Below, in pieces: positions 1 to 6,729 of a stretch of 10,085 nucleotides of DNA. The DNA is taken from NCBI GenBank assembly GCA_964386325.1, contig CAYLQY010000024.1, forward strand, positions 1 through 10,085, given 5' to 3'. The notes beneath the pieces were generated by a model. That model was given only the letters and a program-made list of their open reading frames with translations. It did not search any database and was not told the origin of the DNA. The first letter of the stretch is position 1, and the number at the start of each line of letters is the position of its first letter. Both the position numbers and the translations under genes were made by a program. This DNA comes from Anaerorhabdus sp964386325. Its GTDB lineage: Bacteria > Bacillota_I > Bacilli_A > Erysipelotrichales > Erysipelotrichaceae.

Positions 1-115
1 CTTCTGCAATATCGTTGTATTTTTCCTGTACGGTTTTTCTTGCATCTTCCCATTGTTGTATATGGTCTGCATTCATTACATTAAAATTAAATTCTTTTCC
101 TCTAATAGTAATCAT
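1..115 (-). CDS. Probable tail assembly chaperone, DUF6673-like (5' part only)
   Basis: The first 38 codons of a minus-strand gene that continues beyond the left edge. The visible protein begins MITIRGKEFNFNVMNAD, a short beta-strand pattern (hydrophobic-I-x-G-x-x-F) followed by a charged helix. As I recall, this opening is typical of a small phage family placed directly after the tail tube gene in Clostridia phages (DUF6673-like), a position usually held by tail assembly chaperones that coat the tape measure protein. That role is inferred from position and N-terminal resemblance. The ATG at 115-113 has no SD; upstream there is only the C/T-rich arm of a hairpin, so translation may depend on ribosomes finishing the 63-residue gene 18 bases earlier. 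The gene end and any frameshift product cannot be judged here. Confidence 0.6.
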   Translation of the reverse strand, partial: MITIRGKEFNFNVMNADHIQQWEDARKTVQEKYNDIAE

Positions 116-119
116 AGTG

Positions 120-148
120 TTAAAAGGGGGAGTTTAACCCCCTTTTTT
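120..148. terminator. Terminator-like hairpin between two tail genes
   Basis: A perfect 9-bp stem (AAAAGGGGG pairing with CCCCCTTTT) with a 7-base loop at 122-146. On the plus strand the right arm runs into T6 (143-148), a good intrinsic terminator for antisense transcription. On the minus strand it is followed by only four Ts, all inside the stem, so it would be a weaker terminator there. The last codons (KKGG) and the stop codon of the 63-residue gene lie in the stem and loop, and the next start codon is 7 bases beyond. Confidence 0.6.
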
Positions 149-325
149 AACTCCTTTCCTTTGTTTTTCTTGCTCTAATACAGGTCTTTTAAATTTGTTT
201 TTATCGCTTAAAAGATAAGCTATACGCTCATCTGTTGCCTGTGCATTTTCCCTTGGATATTCGTCTCCCACATTGTATACGTGGTTATTATCCTCATTGT
301 CCGTAAAAGCTATTAATACCTTCAT
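134..325 (-). CDS. Small phage protein of unknown function (63 aa)
   Basis: A 63-residue soluble protein. It has a beta-rich N-terminal half with the segment HVYNVGDEYPR (about residues 15-25), then a lysine-rich C-terminal tail. Short phage proteins with a hydrophobic strand, then 'Y-x-V/K-G-D', then a charged helix are common in Firmicute head and tail gene clusters; they are probably small SH3-like folds, but I know of no assigned function. The ATG is preceded by GAGGTGAT at good spacing, and the gene starts 13 bases after the tail tube stop, so it is cotranscribed. Its stop codon sits in the loop of the hairpin at 122-146. The upstream SD and intact frame make it a real gene; a structural or assembly role is inferred from position only. 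Confidence 0.75.
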   Translation of the reverse strand: MKVLIAFTDNEDNNHVYNVGDEYPRENAQATDERIAYLLSDKNKFKRPVLEQEKQRKGVKKGG

Positions 326-338
326 ATTATCACCTCAA

Positions 339-842
339 TTACGGTGAAGGAGGTGCATAGAGGTATTCTGTAGGTTCGCCTTGAGATGAAAGTGCTACGC
401 TAAATGTTGCATCTTCTCCTGCCGCACCTGCCAAATCGTCTTCAACTGCAATGGAAACTTTGCCTTTCTCTCCCTTACCCGTAAGTATACAAAAGTAAAT
501 GTAGTCCTTTACAACCGTTTTGCCTCTCCCAAATTTCATGGTATGAGAAAGCACGGCATCTTGAAAATCATCACCTACAATTCTGTCTCCCGAGATTGAG
601 AAACTTCTTGCCGTACCTGTTTTAGTAACCACTTTACCTCTGCGCAAGTGCGTTTTATCCGAGTTTTGTGTTTCAAGTGCCCCCGATTGCTCAGTTACAC
701 CATCATCAACCACAATATAATCGCTTTCATCTGTTGCAGGAGTGTCGGCAATGTTAATAGCCAACACCATATCATCTGCTGTAACGCTTCCTTTATATGT
801 TGGGCTGGGCGTTACTCCTGTCATTAATTCTGATAATTTCAT
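339..842 (-). CDS. Major tail (tube) protein
   Basis: A 167-residue protein with the size, position and composition of a phage tail tube protein, which polymerises into the hollow tube that DNA passes through. The N-terminus (MKLSELMTGVTPSPTYKGSV) is followed by alternating hydrophobic/polar strands, a glycine-rich loop with GDRIVGDDFQDAVL (about residues 84-97), and a closing beta segment before a proline-rich end. No membrane segment or signal peptide is visible. The ATG immediately follows the TAA of the upstream gene with no spacer, and GGAG about 8 bases before it acts as SD. It lies after the connector and tail-completion genes and before the probable chaperone, the canonical slot for a tube protein. 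The family call rests on context and general sequence character rather than a diagnostic motif. Confidence 0.75.
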   Translation of the reverse strand: MKLSELMTGVTPSPTYKGSVTADDMVLAINIADTPATDESDYIVVDDGVTEQSGALETQNSDKTHLRRGKVVTKTGTARSFSISGDRIVGDDFQDAVLSHTMKFGRGKTVVKDYIYFCILTGKGEKGKVSIAVEDDLAGAAGEDATFSVALSSQGEPTEYLYAPPSP

Positions 843-1271
843 TTATCTTACTCCTTTTCTTGTATAAATTAATCTGCATTGTATTTGATACTTTGCAGTT
901 CTTACATCTGCATTTACTAAATATGCAGTGCTCTGTGCCTCTATTTTTTCTGCCGTATACTCTTTTGGAAGCACCGGCAGAAGCCTTAATTTGTTTTGCC
1001 CTCTTAGCCACGTTGTTAGATTTTCAAAAAAACCGCTGTTGTCCAAGTTTTGTAATATTTCTTGGCCATAACCTGTAACAGAGCGAATGGCAAACACATA
1101 CTGACATTTATCCGTTCCGCTTATATAGTGCTTTAGCACATCTTCGGCAGGTATCGTATCTATGGAATACTCTCTTGCTTTCTCCGGTAAAAAATCTACA
1201 TTTAATTTACCGTCAGCCATAAGCGGACAATCGGAAAAATATTTGTGTAGTGCTTTAATAATTGTATTCAT
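843..1271 (-). CDS. Minor capsid / tail terminator-type protein (Minor_capsid_3-like)
   Basis: A 142-residue protein encoded between the minor capsid gene and the tail tube gene. The N-terminus is a short amphipathic helix (MNTIIKALHKYFSDCP). A middle segment carries VFAIRSVTGYGQEILQNLDN (about 59-78), then LTTWLRGQNKLRLLP, and the end is a beta segment with ADVRTAKYQIQCRLIYTRKG. This arrangement matches phage proteins annotated as minor capsid protein (Pfam Minor_capsid_3), structurally like tail terminators that cap the tube and join it to the head. The start overlaps the upstream stop by four bases (ATGA), showing translational coupling. Function is from family and position; I see no catalytic motif. 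Confidence 0.7.
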   Translation of the reverse strand: MNTIIKALHKYFSDCPLMADGKLNVDFLPEKAREYSIDTIPAEDVLKHYISGTDKCQYVFAIRSVTGYGQEILQNLDNSGFFENLTTWLRGQNKLRLLPVLPKEYTAEKIEAQSTAYLVNADVRTAKYQIQCRLIYTRKGVR

Positions 1272-1675
1272 TTTCTACCTGCAATTCTTGCAGCTCCTTT
1301 CAATATACTTTCTTTTCGGGTAATTTTCATACGTTCAAACCAATATGCCCCCCTTGTTGGCGCATCATTAAACTTAAAATGTGTACCATAGTACATTTTT
1401 TTAGCGTATGGGGCAATGTACCTTACTTCTCCACTACCAATTACCGTGCCCAGTTTACCCGATAGTTTAAGCATACCTGTCTGAAATGGCACGAGTGGAT
1501 CACAATATCTTAACACTTCGCTGTCTACAAATTTTTGTGCAGTTTCAAATCTCGAGGTCCATTCGCTACCAAAACCTTCGTTCCATTTTAATTCCGCTCT
1601 CACTTTTCCGTTTTTGGTTGCAGTTTGTATTATTGTGCCTCTTGGTGTAGATATTTTTAGCTTTGGATTTGCCAT
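1268..1675 (-). CDS. Minor capsid / tail completion protein (Minor_capsid_2-like)
   Basis: A 135-residue basic protein. After a beta-rich N-terminus comes a helix with FETAQKFVDSEVLRYCDPLVPFQTGMLKLSG (quoted in part; residues about 43-73), containing the 'D-P-x-V-P-x-x-T-G-x-L' pattern seen in Firmicute minor capsid proteins and HK97 gp10-like tail completion proteins. A second block, VRYIAPYAKKMYYGTHF (about 84-100), and a C-terminal segment ending in AARIAGRK fit the same family. It probably acts at the head-tail interface or as tail completion factor. The start lies one base after the upstream stop, with GAGGG inside the upstream coding end as SD, and its stop overlaps the next start by four bases. 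Confidence 0.78.
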   Translation of the reverse strand: MANPKLKISTPRGTIIQTATKNGKVRAELKWNEGFGSEWTSRFETAQKFVDSEVLRYCDPLVPFQTGMLKLSGKLGTVIGSGEVRYIAPYAKKMYYGTHFKFNDAPTRGAYWFERMKITRKESILKGAARIAGRK

Positions 1676-1676
1676 A

Positions 1677-2054
1677 TTATTTACCCTCGATTTTTAAATG
1701 TTTAAGCAGTACAGCATTAGTGTTATTGTGGCAGCCTGTAACAACAAATTTTTGTGAAATATTGTCAAGGTCGCTTGATTTGGCAATTTCTTTGTCTATC
1801 AACCCTAAAACAATAATGTCTCCGCTTTGCACCGTCCATTTTTCCCCTATGTAGTCCTCAGGAAGTACAAAATCCCCTAAATTGCTTTCGGGGATTCGTA
1901 CTGTGTATGTATTTGCGCTAAAGTACCCGTTTTCTCCCACAGTTATTTTTTGTCCGCCATACCAGCTTGCACCTTTAATATGCGTTTTTACCCATATATC
2001 CCTACCATCATACCTATGGTTATATATTGTGATATTTGCGGTAAATGTATCCAT
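1677..2054 (-). CDS. Head completion-type phage protein (DUF6751-like)
   Basis: A 125-residue protein beginning MDTFTANITIYNHRYDGRD, predicted almost all beta, with a segment containing WTVQSGDIIVLGLIDKEI (about 73-90) that looks like a barrel or stopper-type fold. I recall this family as an uncharacterised phage protein between connector and minor capsid genes. That position suggests a head-closure (stopper) or adaptor role, which is inference. I chose the ATG at 2054 rather than an in-frame GTG nine bases upstream. The ATG shares a base with the upstream TAA (TAATG) and has AGGTGG five bases before it, while that SD would overlap the GTG start. One base separates its stop from the next gene. 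Confidence 0.65.
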   Translation of the reverse strand: MDTFTANITIYNHRYDGRDIWVKTHIKGASWYGGQKITVGENGYFSANTYTVRIPESNLGDFVLPEDYIGEKWTVQSGDIIVLGLIDKEIAKSSDLDNISQKFVVTGCHNNTNAVLLKHLKIEGK

Positions 2055-2407
2055 TATACCCACCTACACATTAGATTTATGGGGGATTGAAGGTATTTAG
2101 CGCAAACCGCTTTGCAAATACTTTGCTCGCTGTTTGTTCTATTGTTGGAGTTTCCTCCGTAGGTAACGGAATATCCGTCATTATTTACAGAATACACTCC
2201 CATAGGTATTTTTGCAAAATCAAATATAATGTCTGTTAGCTCACATTCACATAAAGCTACATTATCCAACATTATTTCGGGAACACTCCCATTAATGTTG
2301 GAAATTATTTTGCTACATGCTTTTAGCACATTTGCATTATAATCATCTTCAGATAGTTTCCCATAGTATTGGGTCTTATAATACTCATAGGTTGAAAACG
2401 GTGTCAT
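2054..2407 (-). CDS. Head-tail connector protein (gp6/gp15-like)
   Basis: A 117-residue mainly helical protein with an N-terminal tyrosine-rich segment (FSTYEYYKTQYYG) and then helical stretches separated by loops. It lacks recognisable enzymatic motifs. The length, composition and location just after the capsid block match the head-tail connector/adaptor proteins that bind beneath the portal ring after DNA packaging. The ATG has GGAG upstream, and that SD overlaps the TAG stop of the 41-residue gene, so the two are coupled. Its own TAA shares a base with the next ATG. A segment rich in N and S around residues 78-92 (SVTYGGNSNNRTNSEQS) looks like a flexible loop. Function is from context with moderate family resemblance. 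Confidence 0.65.
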   Translation of the reverse strand: MTPFSTYEYYKTQYYGKLSEDDYNANVLKACSKIISNINGSVPEIMLDNVALCECELTDIIFDFAKIPMGVYSVNNDGYSVTYGGNSNNRTNSEQSICKAVCAKYLQSPINLMCRWV

Positions 2408-2409
2408 AG

Positions 2410-2535
2410 CTACTCCTTTTCTTTTTTAGGCCTATCTTCTTTGGTTTTCTCTACCTCTAAATAGCCCTTACTTTTATAGTAATCTAACTTATTATCCGCA
2501 ATATTACGAGTAATTTTGTTTTTTACCACTAACAT
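2410..2535 (-). CDS. Small basic phage protein (41 aa), unknown function
   Basis: A short gene between the major capsid and connector genes. The protein begins MLVVKNKITRNIADNKLDYY and ends in a highly charged tail (DRPKKEKE). The evidence that it is real is translational. The ATG is preceded by AAGGAGGAG at ideal spacing, this SD overlaps the capsid TAA, and the stop overlaps the SD of the next gene, so it fits the operon with no wasted bases. Its segment KLDYYKSKGYLEVEK resembles small phage proteins that follow capsid genes, which often carry a lysine-rich end, but I cannot assign a function. It could be a small head-decoration or connector accessory protein (inference). Confidence 0.72.
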   Translation of the reverse strand: MLVVKNKITRNIADNKLDYYKSKGYLEVEKTKEDRPKKEKE

Positions 2536-2546
2536 TTAACTCCTCC

Positions 2547-3431
2547 TTACGCATTGGATTTATGGAGATAAATACCCTTTGCTTTGTTTTCAAATACAAA
2601 AGCATCGTGATACTCTCTAAACTGGAACATCCACGCATCTTTCTTTTGGTTAATATCCGGCGAGAAAATTTTAGGTAATACAAATTTTGTCACCTGCAAT
2701 ATCGCCCTTGGGTAAACAATCATAAAATTAATACTTACGCCACCTGCTGATTTTGTATACCCCCAGTTAGTTGCACCGCTGTTTAATGTAATCTCGGTAA
2801 AGAAACGTGAATTTGGCACATATATAATAGGCATATTGTTATATCCTGCAAGCACTGTATTAACCGTATTGTCCGAGCCCCATTGGCGTTGCAATGCATT
2901 GTTTAAAATAGGCTTTAAATTACTGTTTACATAAAGACGTCTGTCTTCTTGCGGAACCTCGTCCTCATCCATTTTACGAACGGCCTCGTCAATAGCTGCA
3001 AGAATTGTATCCTTAGTTAGCACGGCCGCCGCAGGAGCTTGTGATATGCCAGTAGCTTGAGCATATTTCGCAAAACGATATGCATCTAACTCCGGTACCA
3101 CGTGTTCTCTCATAAACTCGCCTGTTACTGTGCCAAAGGTAAGCCCTAAGGTTTCCTCGTCATCCATACGGTCTACAGAGATTTCTTTTCCTCTTTCTTC
3201 TTCAAGCACCATAGTTTCCCAAGTAGCCGTTACATCTCCTTTGGGGTATCCGTCTTCACGGCTGTAATCTCCTAAACCTGTGGTTGAAACTTTAAGCACT
3301 TTTACTTCATTTACCCCTAAAAAACTTGGTTTTTGTGTAGGGGAATCCATTCCTTGCGTTACAGACGCATATTTATATATTCCGTCTATAATGGGTTCAA
3401 ATTTTTTTGCTAATTCTAATGAGTTTGGCAT
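2547..3431 (-). CDS. Major capsid protein
   Basis: A 294-residue protein directly downstream of the scaffold gene, the expected place and size for a HK97-fold major capsid protein assembled with a separate scaffold rather than a fused delta domain. An N-terminal helix (SLELAKKFEPIIDGIYKYAS) is followed by a long glycine/acid-rich loop (GDYSREDGYPKGDVTATWE, about 53-71, the E-loop position). Then come the EISVDRMDDEET region (about 83-94) and a spine-helix-like segment with FMREHVVPELDAYRFAKYAQ (about 106-125). A domain with DEDEVPQEDRRLYVNSNL and the closing strand VYPRAILQVTKFV follow. The SD AGGAAGGA overlaps the scaffold stop, with a gap of three bases. No signal peptide or membrane segment is present. 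The fold is inferred from context and layout. Confidence 0.88.
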   Translation of the reverse strand: MPNSLELAKKFEPIIDGIYKYASVTQGMDSPTQKPSFLGVNEVKVLKVSTTGLGDYSREDGYPKGDVTATWETMVLEEERGKEISVDRMDDEETLGLTFGTVTGEFMREHVVPELDAYRFAKYAQATGISQAPAAAVLTKDTILAAIDEAVRKMDEDEVPQEDRRLYVNSNLKPILNNALQRQWGSDNTVNTVLAGYNNMPIIYVPNSRFFTEITLNSGATNWGYTKSAGGVSINFMIVYPRAILQVTKFVLPKIFSPDINQKKDAWMFQFREYHDAFVFENKAKGIYLHKSNA

Positions 3432-3434
3432 TTT

Positions 3435-4016
3435 TTATCCTTCCTTTCCTGTAAGTTGTGCGCCTTTCATAGCTGCTTGTGTAAAAGCATCTGCGTTTAA
3501 TGCGCCTGTTTCTTTGTGTTCGCCCCCTGTACTTATGGTTGTAGGAGCAATTTCTTTTGTTGGTGCAAAAGCACCCGGGTCATTTTCCATATAGGTTTTT
3601 TTGAAATCCTCGTAACCAATTATTTTTCCCTCTTCATAGGGTAGTTTTTTGGATATAAGGTCACTTGCAAAAGCTTTTTTTGCAGCTTCGCTGGAAAAAC
3701 TTTCTTTTAATGCCAAGGTTTCTATAATATGATTGTATTTTGTGTTTTCAATATCAGCTTTTAGAGCGGCAGTATCTGTGTTGTATTTTTCTTCCCAATC
3801 CTTTGCCGCCTGCTTAATACCTTCAACATCAAGTGATTTCATATCATTTATTGCAACATTAGCTTCTCCTAATTGCTTTTCAAGAGTTTTTTTTGTTTCG
3901 TTTAAAACATTAAAATCTCCTCTTGCAACAAAACCTTTTCCAATTTCCTCCGAAACCTTTTTTTCGATGTCTTCCGTGTAAGTGTCCTGTAAGATTTCCT
4001 TTAACCATTCAAGCAT
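3435..4016 (-). CDS. Capsid scaffolding protein (phage minor structural GP20 family)
   Basis: A 193-residue acidic, largely helical protein typical of GP20-type scaffolds that template procapsid assembly and then leave the head. A central coiled-coil region spans about residues 40-100 (blocks NETKKTLEKQLGEANVAIND and DWEEKYNTDTAALKADIE). It is followed by a segment with ALKESFSSEAAKKAFASDLI, a flexible G/A/P/T-rich stretch and a short C-terminal helix (ADAFTQAAMKGAQLTG) that probably contacts the coat protein. I chose the ATG at 4016 because AAAGGAG lies just before it. The open frame continues to an upstream TTG at 4091, but that has no SD and the extension is unlike the family. It is followed within three bases by the capsid gene. 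Confidence 0.85.
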   Translation of the reverse strand: MLEWLKEILQDTYTEDIEKKVSEEIGKGFVARGDFNVLNETKKTLEKQLGEANVAINDMKSLDVEGIKQAAKDWEEKYNTDTAALKADIENTKYNHIIETLALKESFSSEAAKKAFASDLISKKLPYEEGKIIGYEDFKKTYMENDPGAFAPTKEIAPTTISTGGEHKETGALNADAFTQAAMKGAQLTGKEG

Positions 4017-4133
4017 ATTTTCTCCTTTCCGCTGTCCTTTTTTTCCGGCCAGTCCCGGTATTGCGGTGTGCTGTTTTTGTTCCCTGCACAAGGGATATTT
4101 TTTATACTAAAAAAGCACTCTTACGAGTACCTT
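4017..4133 (-). promoter_or_regulatory. Structured 117-base gap before the scaffold gene
   Basis: The only sizeable gap inside the morphogenesis operon. From the upstream gene onward it holds a terminator-like hairpin (4109-4135), then a 5-bp stem TCCCT/AGGGA with 5-base loop (4080-4094), then a GC-rich patch with CCGG repeated, an A-rich run, and the scaffold SD. The TCCCT stem is followed on the plus strand by T-rich sequence (TATTTTTT), so it could also stop antisense transcription. I see no convincing promoter for the scaffold and capsid genes here. Confidence 0.45.
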
Positions 4134-4135
4134 TT
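4109..4135 (-). terminator. Intrinsic terminator-like hairpin after the minor head gene
   Basis: On the minus strand AAAAGGTACTC, loop GTAA, then GAGTGCTTTTTT: a stem of up to 11 bp including two G-U pairs, ending in six Ts. The stop codon of the minor head gene lies in the left arm. The form is that of a Rho-independent terminator in mid-operon, where it would lower but probably not abolish transcription of the capsid genes, or be overridden by antitermination. Confidence 0.6.
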
Positions 4136-5246
4136 AAGCTACTGTTCTTTCTCTGAAGTAATCTCTCTTTAATCCGGTTTGGCTTATAAAATCCCTTTGC
4201 ACTGTTTGCCAATGCCTTACTTTAACCACAGCTTTACTTGTATTTAACTTTGCACCTTCAAGAGCAGCTTTGCCATACTTCCATTCACGTATTTTTCTTT
4301 CTATATGTCTTTGATACTGTGTAGCATCGTACAAGCTAATTTTTTCCCCATTATACACTACAGTGCGATTATTATAGTCTGAAAGCATTTTACTATCATA
4401 TGTTCTATTTGATAGGCTTTCAAAATACGGATAAAAGCTATGTCTGCAATTCCAACCGCACAACCCTGCACCCGTCCCGTAACCTGTACTTTCGTAAAAA
4501 TTAGGATAAGGGGAATTTCCTATTGTTTGAAACACCTTCCCTTGCCACTTTGCATGAGTAGGTCTTGCTCCTGCATGGGCTGTAACCTCTACTAACCGCA
4601 CACCCATTTCCTGCATTTGATTTAACTGTAAATTTGCCACCGTTTGAGAAATACCGGTTAGTACCAAGCGTCTTACTGCTGAATATAAGTTCTCTGTGCG
4701 GCCATTAGGATACGTAAAGGTAAGCAATCCTTTAGCACTTATATCTTTAAGTGCTTTTATAATCACTTGCTGATAACTTTGCCCTTTTAAAAACAAAGAT
4801 GCATAGGAATTGTCCAGTACTTTTTCAAAATTATTCATTGTTTTATTAACGGTATTTCTGATGGTATTTTTCAACTCTTCCCGGCTGTTTAAAGCGCCTA
4901 ACACCACAATCATTTGCATATATTTATTTTCCGAAAAAGGAGTTGGATTTAACCCTGCTTCCATGTATATTTTTTCATCTGTTTTTAATGCCCTTGTAGC
5001 TCCTTCATCAAACAGGTATATCAGTTGTTCTTCGCTTAATTTTAGGGTTTTATTTAACTCCTTAATAATAAAATCTTTTTGTTTACCTAATATTAACAGC
5101 CTTTCCATCTGCCATGAAACATTAGCGTCAACATAGCCTAACTTACTAATATTATTTGCCATATCCTTGATTATTTTTACTTCTGCATCCGTAACAATTT
5201 TGATAATGGAAGTAGGTGCATCGTCAAGTTGTCTAAGTGTTAGCAT
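4134..5246 (-). CDS. Minor head protein (Phage_min_cap2 / Mu gpF-like)
   Basis: A 370-residue protein following the portal gene. Its first 215 or so residues are helical, with heptad-like stretches. The C-terminal part has the conserved block of minor head proteins: VTAHAGARPTHAKWQGKVF starting at about residue 221, then a GYGTGAGLCGWNCRH block (255-269) in which H224, C263, C267 and H269 could form a metal site. This block is the hallmark of Firmicute phage minor capsid protein 2 and related SPP1 gp7/Mu gpF head proteins, a few copies of which bind the portal and may aid DNA ejection. The ATG shares its A with the portal TAA (TAATG). Its stop codon lies in a terminator-like stem. Confidence 0.88.
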   Translation of the reverse strand: MLTLRQLDDAPTSIIKIVTDAEVKIIKDMANNISKLGYVDANVSWQMERLLILGKQKDFIIKELNKTLKLSEEQLIYLFDEGATRALKTDEKIYMEAGLNPTPFSENKYMQMIVVLGALNSREELKNTIRNTVNKTMNNFEKVLDNSYASLFLKGQSYQQVIIKALKDISAKGLLTFTYPNGRTENLYSAVRRLVLTGISQTVANLQLNQMQEMGVRLVEVTAHAGARPTHAKWQGKVFQTIGNSPYPNFYESTGYGTGAGLCGWNCRHSFYPYFESLSNRTYDSKMLSDYNNRTVVYNGEKISLYDATQYQRHIERKIREWKYGKAALEGAKLNTSKAVVKVRHWQTVQRDFISQTGLKRDYFRERTVA

Positions 5247-6727
5247 TATAAACCGTCCTCACCGACTGGATATTTAAATCCACCAAACGTATCTATTGTT
5301 TTTTCTTGTGTAATTTGCTTTGCAGTTTCCTCTTCTTCGCCATACCACTTAACACGATATTCCCAAGGCTGCATAATGCCGTCTTGAATATCCCGTCTGT
5401 CTGTTTCTCTCTTTTCCTCATCGCTAACAATATACCCATCAGAAAATTCTACTGTTATTTTTGCGTCAGGCTTTACAGGTAATCCCAAAATGTTATTACC
5501 AATCCACAGTATAGCTTTTGTAATGTTTGTTAATGCTTTTTCTATAACTATACCGTGTTTGGTGGCATTTTGCTTTAATTCCTGTTTTTCCCCTGCATAT
5601 TGTGTGGCTGTAACAATTTTGCCATCACCGCTAAACTTATAATGTCTTGTACCCATACCACATTTGAAAGCCAAAAAGTCAAGGTGCGATTGTACTCCCT
5701 TGCTGTTATCCTCTACACGTAAATCCGGATTAAATTCCTGTATTAGTTTTTTTTCATCGATAACTTCATCGCCGACAGAAACAAAAAGAGATTGCATCAT
5801 ATCATCCGGAGTAATATATATGGTTTTTCCATCTTCATCTACGCCTATTGTTTTTGTTAGTTCTCTGTTGTAGAATACTTTTTTACCCCCCAACCAAAAA
5901 TCTCTGCAAAAATTATTGTACGCTAAATCTACCCCTTTTAAACAATCTATGGCTTGCGAAAATACACTACACCCAAGCCCTGCATTATTCAAATTAGGAT
6001 TTACCATATTAGGCTTGATTATAGCAAAAAACGCATATGGAGAGCCTGTGTTGATTTTTTGTGCAACCCCGTTTGGAACTTCTGCTTTTGTTATGTTGCC
6101 ACCCTCATATTTAAAGTACATATTTTCTATTACATACATGGCATTTTCAACAGTATGCAGTTCTACATAAACGTGTTTTTTGCCTTTAACAATATCCTCG
6201 GACACAAAAGCAGCTTCTATGATATTCCCATTTTTAACTGTTATAGGAACAATGCACGATGCCGGCAAATATTCCATACGCAATTTGGTATTGGTTGATT
6301 TTACTACTGCTCCGTTAGCAATTGTGGGCATATTGTCAATTTTTAATACAAATGCGCCTGTTCCGCTGTAAAATGCTTTTTCCACTAACATATTGGCTTC
6401 CTGCCAAAAGGAAACTTCGGCAAATATTCCGCCCGTTTCGTTTTCTCCCTGTACAAATTCGGAAGATGCTTTGTCATCAATTATAATTCGGGTCTTTTCG
6501 TTGATTAAATATGCCGCCCAATCCTCGCATACTTTTTTCGCCATTTTTAAAGAATACATATCTCTTTCTTTTCTTTTGCCGTTGTCTGCCATCTCTGTAT
6601 ATTTGTGAAAAGAATCATTATAGCCACACCACCATTTATGCCAATCATCAATTTTGCTATAATATTCTGTATTGATTTTTATGTTTAGTTTTTCCTCAAT
6701 TTTATTGATTACAGTTGTAATATTCAT
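5246..6727 (-). CDS. Phage portal protein (SPP1 gp6-type)
   Basis: A 493-residue protein of the usual portal length, encoded between the large terminase and the minor head gene as in most tailed phages. It would form the dodecameric ring at one capsid vertex through which DNA enters and leaves, and which docks the terminase. Recognisable portal features are a helical N-terminus with WHKWWCGYND (about 29-38), a core region with KMAKKVCEDWAAYLINEKTR (about 61-80) and a central beta part around residues 110-200. The long helical stem/crown region follows, with FLAFKCGMGTRHYKF and TATQYAGEKQELKQN near residues 350-385. No enzymatic motif is expected. Its ATG lies two bases after the terminase stop, with AGAGGTAA as SD overlapping that stop. 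Confidence 0.9.
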   Translation of the reverse strand: MNITTVINKIEEKLNIKINTEYYSKIDDWHKWWCGYNDSFHKYTEMADNGKRKERDMYSLKMAKKVCEDWAAYLINEKTRIIIDDKASSEFVQGENETGGIFAEVSFWQEANMLVEKAFYSGTGAFVLKIDNMPTIANGAVVKSTNTKLRMEYLPASCIVPITVKNGNIIEAAFVSEDIVKGKKHVYVELHTVENAMYVIENMYFKYEGGNITKAEVPNGVAQKINTGSPYAFFAIIKPNMVNPNLNNAGLGCSVFSQAIDCLKGVDLAYNNFCRDFWLGGKKVFYNRELTKTIGVDEDGKTIYITPDDMMQSLFVSVGDEVIDEKKLIQEFNPDLRVEDNSKGVQSHLDFLAFKCGMGTRHYKFSGDGKIVTATQYAGEKQELKQNATKHGIVIEKALTNITKAILWIGNNILGLPVKPDAKITVEFSDGYIVSDEEKRETDRRDIQDGIMQPWEYRVKWYGEEEETAKQITQEKTIDTFGGFKYPVGEDGL

Positions 6728-6729
6728 AT

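Noticed and set aside
797..1078. Plus-strand open frame of 93 codons and other plus-strand frames opposite the structural genes
   Set aside because: They lie wholly antisense to well-supported phage genes, lack convincing SD sites and have the cysteine/phenylalanine/serine-rich makeup of mirrored coding sequence.
4017..4091. N-terminal extension of the scaffold protein to a TTG at 4091
   Set aside because: There is no SD before the TTG, the extension falls in a structured gap, and the ATG at 4016 has AAAGGAG at proper spacing.
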